Notes under the pieces: generated by a model | Databases searched by the model: none | Seen by the model: the letters and a program-made list of their open reading frames with translations, nothing else | Told to the model about the DNA's origin: nothing | Position numbers and translations under genes: made by a program | Shown here: positions 56,642-64,000 of the stretch, in pieces | Numbering within the stretch: the stretch's first letter is position 1 | How the letters are laid out: every line of letters starts with the position of its first letter | Origin: Euleptes europaea | Lineage: Eukaryota > Chordata > Lepidosauria > Squamata > Sphaerodactylidae | Assembly (NCBI RefSeq): GCF_029931775.1 | Contig: NC_079312.1 | Location: 7,385,821 to 7,449,820 of the forward strand | Reading direction: 5' to 3' | Length of the DNA: 64,000 nt

Positions 56642-56888
56642 GAAAAGAAGAGTTGGTTTTTATACCCCACTTTTTCTCTACCATAAGGAGTCTCAAAGCA
56701 GCTTACAATCGCCTTCCCTCCTTCCCCCCACAACAGGCACTTTGTGAGGTGGGGAGGCTGAGAGAATTTGAAAAGAACTGTGACTAGCCCAAGGTCACCC
56801 AGCAAGCTTCATGTGAAGGAGTGGGGAAACAAACCCAGTTCTCCACACTAGAGTCTACCACTCTTAACCACTATACCACACTCGCTGA
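56642..56888 (-). mobile_element. tRNA-headed SINE (family 2)
   Basis: GAAAAGAAGAGTTGGTTTTT tail, CAAAGCAGCTTACAATCGCC, then CACTATACCACACTCGCT head. Confidence 0.8.
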
Positions 56889-57345
56889 AGGAAAAAGCAT
56901 TTCTTTACATAGCTTGAAAGTTGGTCCATGGGGAAAATGTAGATAAAGTAAGTTAATACTGGAAGACCAGTACAAAGAGGAGGGAAGAAAAGCTCTATAG
57001 GGACATTTGTCTCCTGCATTACAGCCATCCTTGGGGGCATCTTGCGGCCAGATGGGCTGAACTAAGTAGCAGGGGGCTAGCAGACTTGTGAGGAAGATGC
57101 CACTGATGCCCATATGGTAAAAGACTGAATAACTATTCGTGAGAAGTTCATGATCCAATATTGTTTCATAGTCCCTGCTTGGGTTTTTTCTGCTCAAGCC
57201 ATCCTGAAAGGGGGTTACTATTTTCCTGCCCCCTCAGAGGGCACTCTCAACATCAGCAGCAGAGGCAAAGGCAATGAGACATACAACGGAGAAGGAAACA
57301 TCCTTACCTTCTGCTGCATGGCTCCCCAGTGACACCTCCCCTTAC

Positions 57346-57429
57346 CTGAGCTGGCTGCATGGTGGATGTTTTCCCTCCACAACACAGAGGAGATGGCAGA
57401 GAAGGCATCCAGAGTCTTTCCGCTGCTGC
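57346..57429 (-). CDS. Locus F: linker exon 2, phase 0 start
   Basis: An 84-base exon with acceptor TCTCTCCCTCACAG and donor GTAAGG. Only a phase 0 entry gives the conserved reading (AAAERLWMPSLPSPLCCGGK, then TSTMQPAQ) and a phase 0 exit into KRAB-A. In B, C and D the entry is phase 1. An in-frame ATG (WMPSLP) could serve as the start; otherwise an unseen upstream exon supplies it. No SCAN exon lies on this strand from here to the window end. Confidence 0.65.
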
Positions 57430-57837
57430 CTGTGAGGGAGAGAAAAAAGAAAGAGGGTGGGAGACCCTTTTTGGTACACACACATTTTCTGTGTCATTCC
57501 TTGGAGTAAAAGTCTCTTCGGATTAGTTTCCGGGGACATATCAAGGTCCTTGATTTGATCTATCCAGGTTAGGGCAATAATCATATACAAGGATTTCCTC
57601 TTGGACATTCTTCTCTGGTTTAATTGCATTGTTCTATGTTTAAATGGCTGCAAAATCTAAACAAACAAACAAAAAACAAAAAACACCTCCGCATTCCGCT
57701 ACCCATCCCGTGTTTTAATTTTTCCACGGGTCTCTTGAGTGCCATTTGAGCTCTGGGCAGTTTGTACCAGTCTTCCCATTCCTGAACAACCCCGGTTCAT
57801 CCGCAAACCCCCCCCCTCCTGACTCATCCCTGCATGC

Positions 57838-58119
57838 CACTGGTTCCCAACCGGGGGTCCACGGACCCCCAGGGGTCCGCGAGAACTAAATTAAGGTCCG
57901 CGAAACAAAGTTATAAACCCATAATTAATTAATATTTTCAATTAAAAGTTCTCTATTATAAAATCTATTCAAATATTATTCTAAGTTCAATGTTTAACTA
58001 ACAGTTATGATTAAAGTTTATTTTCAAATTCTCGGAATTTTTATCTTGAACCTTGGGGTCCCTGCACCGAACAAAAAAGTCCTAGTGGTCCCTGGTCAAA
58101 AAAAGGTTGGGAACCACTG
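57838..58119 (-). mobile_element. Non-autonomous hAT element, 282 bp, second copy
   Basis: Ends CACTGGTTCCCAACC and GGTTGGGAACCACTG; flanks CTGCATGC and CTACATGC, an 8-base target duplication with one change. Reverse orientation of the element at 34363-34649 and very similar along its length. Confidence 0.85.
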
Positions 58120-58550
58120 CTACATGCAGACACACTCGGGATGCCCGGGGGAAACGGTGCATCTGTTCCTGCCCTCCGCTCTGTTGCAGTAAAACAGGGG
58201 TTCGCTGGGGGAGAGGGAGACCCAAGATCGTTATCAAGAAAACAGTTTATTTGCAGCTGCTGACTCAGAGGCCCTAGTGGGCAGAAACCTCTGAGTCCCG
58301 ATTATACTGGGGAAGAGCTATTGATCCCAGTTCAAGTTATGGCGATACATCAACAAGTTATGCACATCTGATTGTATTGCAGACAGAAAGGCGACTCAGT
58401 ACAGTTTCACCCAGTTTCTCCTATCCTTGTTGATCGTTCACTCTGACACCCCATGACTCTTAGCCCAGTGACCCAGCGCACAGAGCAGGCTTGGAGCTGG
58501 GCAGAAATTCCCTCCCTGGCAGTCTGGAAGCCAATTAGTACCCGGAGATC
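58120..58550. other. Interval without assigned feature
   Basis: Moderate GC, no domain or repeat recognised. Confidence 0.35.
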
Positions 58551-58559
58551 TCTGGGGTG

Positions 58560-59240
58560 CTGTCACAGCTCCCTAGCCAGCCTGACCCTAAGGATGCCCC
58601 CCGACGCCCCCCCCCCCAGTTTATTGGAGCGCAGTGCTGTGGGGGGGGCTCCCCCTCCCCTTGCATTCCCCCCTCCCCGCGTTGCAACCTCTCCCCCATC
58701 CCCGGGTCTCCTCTTTCTTACCCCAACGCCCCCCTCTCACCAGCCCAACCCGGGACTGAGCCAAGGATGCACGTGCGGGAAGAAAGACAGTCCTAGGGAG
58801 GGGGGGGAGGAGGGGGGGTCTGGGCCGGAAGAGATCTCCCCTCCCCCCTCCCTCTGTAGGAATCCGGACTCACTCCCTTTAACCCTTGCACGGAATCGCA
58901 CCCGAAGGGGGAACAGCCGGTGTTCTGGAAGCGGTGCGGCTTTGCAAGGCGAAGGTCGGCTCGATTGTTACTGTTGCCTTATGCCATTCAAGGTTTTCCA
59001 TTCATTCATTCATTCATTGTTATTGTTGCAATATCTGTTTGGCCGAAGAGGGCAGCGGGGAGGGGGCTTCTCCACGCCCCCCCCCGTCCTCTGGGGCGAG
59101 GGGGGGGGTTAAAGGGTCCGCTTTGGCATCACCCTGCCGCGCCGGGTCTCCCCCGCTTCTGCAAAACGGGCTTTGCATTCGGATTGCACGGAGCCGGGCC
59201 TGGATCCCCCGGGTGCAAAGTCGGGGTGGGGGTGTGGGGC
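58560..59240. promoter_or_regulatory. GC-rich block between diverging loci F and E, candidate CpG-island promoter
   Basis: Long C and G runs with frequent CpG (for example CGCCGGGTCTCCCCCGCTTC). It lies about 1.1 kb upstream of the first recognised exon of locus F (minus) and 2.7 kb upstream of that of locus E (plus), so it could drive both. No TATA box is evident. The overlapping open frames inside are low-complexity and not believed. Confidence 0.45.
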
Positions 59241-59244
59241 AGGG

Positions 59245-59345
59245 CTGCCGGCCTCTAGGCGGGGCCTGGGGGATCCCCCGGAATCACAGCTCTTCTTCCC
59301 CTGGGGAAAATGGCTGCTTTGGAGGGTGGGCTCTATGGGATTATA
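59245..59345 (+). mobile_element. MITE-like element, GGTTGCCA family, left half
   Basis: GGGCTGCCGGCCTCTAGGCG, then AATGGCTGCTTTGGAGGGTG and GGCTCTATGGGATTATACT. Confidence 0.5.
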
Positions 59346-59354
59346 CTCTTATAC

Positions 59355-60260
59355 ATGAACACATACATGAAGCTGCCTTCTACTGAATTAGATCTGTGGT
59401 CCATCAAAGTCAGTACTGTCTACTCAGACCGGCAGCGGCTCTCCAGGGTCTCAGGCGGAGGTCTTTCACATCACCTACCTGCCTAGTCCCTTTAACTGGA
59501 GATGCCGGGGATTGAACCTGGGGCCTTCTGCATGCCAAGCAGATGCTCTACCACTGAGCCATGGCCCCTCTCCAAGGCTCTCCAGGGTCTCAGGTGGAGG
59601 TCTTTCACATCACCTACCTGCCTAGTCCCTTTAACTGGAGATGCCGGGGATTGAACCTGGGGCCTTCTGCATGCCAAGCAGATGCTCTACCACTGAGCCA
59701 TGGCCCCTCTCCAAGGCTCTCCAGGGTCTCAGGTGGAGGTCTTTCACATCACCTACCTGCCTAGTCCCTTTAACTGGAGATGCCGGGGATTGAACCTGGG
59801 GCCTTCTGCATGCCAAGCAGATGCTCTACCACTGAGCCATGGCCCCTCTCCAAGGCTCTCCAGGGTCTCAGGTGGAGGTCTTTCACATCACCTACCTGCC
59901 TAGTCCCTTTAACTGGAGATGCCGGGGATTGAACCTGGGGCCTTCTGCATGCCAAGCAGATGCTCTACCGCTGAGCCATGGCCCCTCTCCAAGGCTCTCC
60001 AGGGTCTCAGGCAGAGGTCTTTCACTTCACCTGCCTGCCTAGTTCCCTTTAACTGGAGATGCTGGGGATTGAACCTTCTGCATGCCAAGCAGATGCTCTA
60101 CCACTGAGCCATGGCCCCTCTCCAAGGCTCTCCAGGGTCTCAGGCAGAGGTCTTTCACTTCACCTGCCTGCCTAGTTCCCTTTAACTGGAGATGCTGGGG
60201 ATTGAACCTGGACCTTCTGCATGCCAAGCAGATGCTCTACCACTGAGCCACTGTCCCCTC
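59355..60260 (-). repeat. Tandem array of six truncated tRNA-Ala-like SINE units
   Basis: A reversed family 1 SINE (tail at 59355) whose head-plus-body part is repeated. Unit starts (GCTCTCCAGGGTCTCAGG) fall at 59438, 59577, 59716, 59855, 59994 and 60127, so the period is 139 bases four times and then 133. The middle units are almost identical. Each keeps the reversed A and B boxes. Confidence 0.92.
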
Positions 60261-60792
60261 CCCAAACTGATGCCATTAGCTGGCTTTTAAAAGGGGGGAG
60301 GGAGGCAGGTTCACCAACAACCTGGAGGAGGAGGGGAGATGCTCATTACTTATCTCTCTGTGCTATGAAAAGACGCAGCTGCCCATTGCCCCACATTGAG
60401 TTTCTATTACAAGGTTTCTCCCTCCAGGTTGTTGGCACCCCTAGCATGGGGACAAGTTTCCATTGGGAGAAAGCGATTTAGGCAAGAAAGAAAATGAATG
60501 CTGGTTGAAGGAAGGTGATTCCCCCCTCCCAACCTAGGAAGAGGCTGCTTTTCATGGGATCTCTCTCCAAGCACGAGCCAGCCCTGTTTTTACCCGCCCC
60601 TGCCCCTGCCCCTAGAAAGGAGAGGGTTCTCTCTTTTGCATTCAGAGACTCTGATACCCATCCCAGGGGGTCGTCATTCCCCTCTGGGGGCTTAACTCCA
60701 GTCCCAGAGCAGGTTTCTATAAACCCCTTCTGCATTTTCTTTGAAATGTTTGTGTACTGTAAGGTGTTTCAGAGGAGTCCATGCCAGTTACA

Positions 60793-60992
60793 TGAATACA
60801 TGAAACTGTCTTATACTGAATCAGACCTTTGGTCCATCAAAGTCAGTATTGTCTACTTGGACCGGCAGCGGCTCTCCAGGGTCTCAGGCAGAGAGGTCTT
60901 TCACATCACCTACTTGCTTAGTCCCTTTAACTGGAGATGCCGGGGATTGAACCTGGGACCTTCTACATGCCAAGCAGAAGCTCTACCAGAAG
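60793..60992 (-). mobile_element. tRNA-Ala-like SINE (family 1)
   Basis: CATGAAACTGTCTTATACTG, then CGGGGATTGAACCTGGGACC and CAAGCAGAAGCTCTACC, followed by a short duplicated AGAAGCTTTCTAAG. Confidence 0.8.
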
Positions 60993-61978
60993 CTTTCTAA
61001 GCAGAAGCTCTACCAGAAGCTTTCTAAGACTCTAACCAACTTTGTTGCCATAACAGATAAATCAAAAGAAGGGGAAACTGTCCCCAGGTGTTCAAGAGCT
61101 TGATTGCCACACACAGGTGTTTCTTAGAGCACTCATAGCAAGAGGGACAAAAGTCTGAAGGGGAAAGGTGACATGCCACTGGTGCTGAATAATCTCCAGG
61201 CTCCACTCAACCCTTCGTACAGGACCAACCCTGAACAATGGAAGGTACAGATGGGGTAAAAGAACAGCCGTGGGTGGAACACGGCTCTCTATCCCTCACA
61301 GGTTCACAGGGCACCTGCGTATTTCAAAAGTTTTGGCTGAGATTGATGGATTACTTTGTGTCAAAAGTCAATTGGCTGTCTTGGCTCCCATTGCATCTAG
61401 TGGGCTTTTTAGCATCTCCCATCGTTCCAAGTGCTACCTTAGCACCAGGCCCTTGGAGACAAAGGGCAAAACAATAGGGAGCTTATGTGAACACTAACAG
61501 AAAAATGTCTCAGAGAGGCCACACTCTTTGCATGCAGCCTTCCTCGCCCCAGCCTACCCTGGCAGATGTGGTTCCAGAGGATTTGTTTGGCTGGCACAGC
61601 TAAAAAAGGCTGATTGTCTTATCCAGAATTGGTTTGGCCCTTTTAACACGCTATCTGAGTACTTCAGTGGTGTAGAAAGGGGCAGCCGGCACAAGCAAGG
61701 AGGTGGAAAACTGATGAGGGAGGCGCTTGGGAGTTTTTAGTTTAGGGAAAAGAAGATGAAAGAGGACTTGGGATGTATCCACATGGAAGTTCTTGTGCCC
61801 CTTCCAAATTACAGTGGGGTGCTTATTTTGAGCATCCACATGACCTGAAATTCCTTTTGAGGTGGGAAGTGGTCGAAATTGTTTCACACTGGATTCTGTA
61901 CACCCATTAGGGTTACCAGCCTCCAGGTTTTGTGCAGCAAAAATAGTTTCCCACTGTCTTTCTTTTTCTCCCTCCCAG

Positions 61979-62053
61979 GCAACACCCTTGATACCTTCTC
62001 TGGTATCTCCTCTGTGTGGTGAAGTGAAAAAAGATGCCATGCAGCCATCTCAG
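61979..62053 (+). CDS. Locus E: linker exon 2, phase 0 start
   Basis: A 75-base exon with acceptor TTTCTCCCTCCCAG and donor GTACTG. Phase 0 reads ATPLIPSLVSPLCGEVKKDA and then MQPSQ, matching the conserved core; phase 1 hits a stop. The exon is 11 bases shorter than that of locus D near its 5' end. It is the first exon of locus E that can be recognised; what lies upstream (no SCAN seen on this strand after locus D) is unknown. Confidence 0.6.
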
Positions 62054-62104
62054 GTACTGGTGTGTGTGAATGTTCACTGGGGGAGCATGCAGTGGAGGGC
62101 AGAA

Positions 62105-62312
62105 ATCTATTTGGTGGTGGAAAGTGCCGTCAAGTCACAGCTGACTTATTGTTATCCCATAGGGTTTTCAAGCCAAGAGAGGTTCAGAGATGATCTGCCA
62201 TTGCCCTGGTATTCCTTGGAGGTCTCCCATCCAAATACTAGCCAGAGCTGACCAACTTAGCTTCCGAGAGCTGATAAGATTAGGCTAGCTTGAGCTACCC
62301 AGGTCAGGGCAT
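62105..62312 (-). mobile_element. 5S-rRNA-derived SINE
   Basis: GTCAAGTCACAGCTGACTTA tail, GAGGTCTCCCATCCAAATAC, then TTAGCTTCCGAGAGCTGATA. Confidence 0.75.
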
Positions 62313-62324
62313 AATCTATTCACC

Positions 62325-62518
62325 TTTAGCATCTCTATACCATCGGGTCTATCAAAATCAGTCTTGTCTCCTCTGGCTGGCAGTTGTTCTCCATGGTCGC
62401 AGGAGGAGTTTTCCCTATCACTTCATACCTGAGATTTTCAAGTGGAGATGCCAGGATAGAACCTGGGACCTTCTTCATGCCAAGCAGAAGCTTTACCACC
62501 AAGCCATGTCCCCATGCC
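62325..62518 (-). mobile_element. tRNA-Ala-like SINE (family 1), diverged
   Basis: GTCTATCAAAATCAGTCTTG, CAAGTGGAGATGCCAGGATA, then GCCAAGCAGAAGCTTTACCA. Confidence 0.65.
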
Positions 62519-62532
62519 TAAACAAACTTGCC

Positions 62533-62642
62533 ATTTACTGAGCTTGACCCTTGGTCTGCCTCATCCTTTCAACTGGAGATGCTGGGGATCGAACCTGTGG
62601 ACCTTCTGCAAGCCAAACAGATATTCTCCCACTGAGCTATGA
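62533..62642 (-). mobile_element. tRNA-Ala-like SINE (family 1), partial
   Basis: CTTTCAACTGGAGATGCTGG and then CAGATATTCTCCCACTGAGC. Confidence 0.6.
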
Positions 62643-62825
62643 TTTTTTTATCAGTGAAACGGTGTATTTTTCCAGAAGCCGGTAGAAGCTGCCCCTTCAG
62701 GGGGAGCGCAACCCTTCCAGGACAGGCTGAATTCTCAAGTAGAACTTTCATTGACCAGCAACACCTCAGCCTTGACTACACTCAGAACCAATTTATTGGG
62801 CTTTATCCATTTGTATACCTTCTCC

Positions 62826-63122
62826 CCGTGGCGCAGAGTGGTAAGCTGCAGAAATGCAGTCCAAAGCTTTGCTCACGACCTGAGTTCTAACCCGACGGAA
62901 GTTGGTTTCAGGTAGCCGGCTCAAGGTTGACTCAGCCTTCCTTCCTTCCGAGGTCGGTCAAATGAGGACCCAGCTTGCTGGGGGTAAAGGGAAGATGACT
63001 GGGGAAGGCACTGGCAAACCACCCCACAAACAAAGTCTGCCTAGAAAATGTCGGGATGTGACATCACCCCATGGGTCAAGAATGACCCGGTGCTTGCACA
63101 GGGGACCTTTACCTTTACCTTT
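62826..63122 (+). mobile_element. tRNA-derived SINE (family 4), full length
   Basis: Head CCGTGGCGCAGAGTGGTAAG (A box) and GACCTGAGTTCTAACCCG (B box), body CTCAAGGTTGACTCAGCCTT and CCAGCTTGCTGGGGGTAAAG, ending GCACAGGGGACCTTTACCTT. It lies in the intron before the KRAB exon of locus E. Confidence 0.85.
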
Positions 63123-63218
63123 TGTACCTTCTCCCATCACCCATGCAGGACCTCTACAGACTCACTGAGCTCCACTGTTGTGGATGACACCCAGTTCTAT
63201 TTCTCCTCATGTCAATGA

Positions 63219-63506
<288 letters not shown>

Positions 63507-63963
63507 TGATCTCTGCCTCCCTCCATGATACTTCCTATTATGTGGGAGGGGTTTTGGGCCCTCCTTGCAGAGAGGGAGCCTCTGCCTGTCAGTCCTGTGC
63601 CTTGACCACATGAGAGGGAATCAGAAGAGGTGCCAAGGGATTCCTGGTCTTTAGTAGGTGGGGTGGTTAAGTATGGGCTTCCCTCCTGTCTGGGCCTTCC
63701 CTTACCTGAGCTGAGATGTGGCTGTGGAGGGAACCCTTCCGGCTTTTCTGTCACTATTTCTCAGCTGGCATTTCAGCTTGGCAGGGAGCTGGCACAGAAT
63801 TGCCATTGCCCCATGGACGATTCCATAATGTACTGTACCCCACCCCTATTACTTGCTTATTGAATATTTCTGGAGGGATACAGTCAAGATGGCTTGGAAT
63901 TGCTGGATTTCTGTGTAACTAAGGAATGATAATGTTTTGTTGTTCTTTCCCCACTGATAAAAG

Positions 63964-64000
63964 CACCTAAGATTGCCAAACCTGAGCTCATATCCTGGCT
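63964..64000 (+). CDS. Locus E: KRAB-B exon, cut by the window end
   Basis: The acceptor CCCACTGATAAAAG is followed in phase 1 by APKIAKPELISWL, matching QIDKPELISWL of locus F. The finger exon must lie beyond the window. Confidence 0.7.

Noticed and set aside
58453-59386. Three overlapping plus frames of up to 219 codons
   Set aside because: GC-rich low-complexity sequence kept open by lack of A/T; no domain, no splice context.
59492-60227. Repeated 61-67-codon frames
   Set aside because: Translations of the tandem SINE units.
59438-60257. CRISPR-like regular repeats
   Set aside because: Repeats are 139 bases with no spacers, are SINE-derived, and the genome is eukaryotic.

Overview
The window is vertebrate nuclear DNA, almost certainly from a squamate reptile (a lizard). 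Two things point there. SCAN domains, here sitting with KRAB boxes and C2H2 zinc fingers, are an amniote feature. The repeat load also fits: CR1, L2-like, L1 and BovB LINEs, Penelope-like elements, a tRNA-Ala-like SINE, other tRNA-headed SINEs and a 5S-rRNA-derived SINE, plus hAT-type elements. The species cannot be fixed from sequence alone.

The coding content is one tandem cluster of six paralogous zinc-finger loci, labelled A to F here. Locus A (minus, 1.2-5.9 kb) is SCAN, linker, KRAB-B and eight fingers; its KRAB-A box is reduced to a stub and its last fingers have decayed. Locus B (minus, 9.5-17.2 kb) is SCAN, two linker exons, KRAB-A and ten fingers; every exon boundary and phase fits, giving a predicted protein of 597 residues. 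Locus C (minus, 27.4-31.8 kb) has the same exon set, but its finger exon is broken and the ancestral SCAN start codon is gone. Locus D (plus, 37.1-43.2 kb) has SCAN, linker, KRAB-A and twelve fingers (754 residues predicted, or 715 if a 117-base intron is removed). Locus F (minus, 50.9-57.4 kb) has KRAB-A, KRAB-B and eleven fingers and no SCAN in view. Locus E (plus, 62.0 kb to the window end) has a linker exon, KRAB-A and the start of KRAB-B; its finger exon lies beyond the window.

The exons share a phase pattern: SCAN ends in phase 0, linker 1 is 0 to 1, linker 2 is 1 to 0, KRAB-A is 0 to 1, KRAB-B is 1 to 1, and the finger exon enters in phase 1. This lets KRAB-A or KRAB-B be skipped or lost without breaking the frame, and locus A shows that outcome. 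The proteins would act in the nucleus as sequence-specific DNA binders: SCAN for dimerisation, KRAB for recruiting TRIM28-type corepressors, fingers for target choice. The KRAB boxes differ at known TRIM28-contact motifs, so repressor strength probably differs between paralogs.

The DNA between exons is mostly transposable elements. Notable are hammerhead-ribozyme motifs in Penelope-like terminal sequences (23.6-24.2, 26.5, 50.2 and 55.3 kb), a six-unit tandem array of a truncated SINE (59.4-60.3 kb), a 42-base-pair hairpin (35.3 kb), a MITE with a duplicated terminus (32.3 kb), a CR1 inserted into a BovB (12.7-13.9 kb), three hAT-like elements with clear target duplications, and a U2 snRNA fragment (26.9 kb). 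A GC-rich block at 58.6-59.2 kb lies between the diverging loci F and E and is a candidate shared promoter. No functional tRNA or rRNA gene, CRISPR array or intact retrotransposon was seen.
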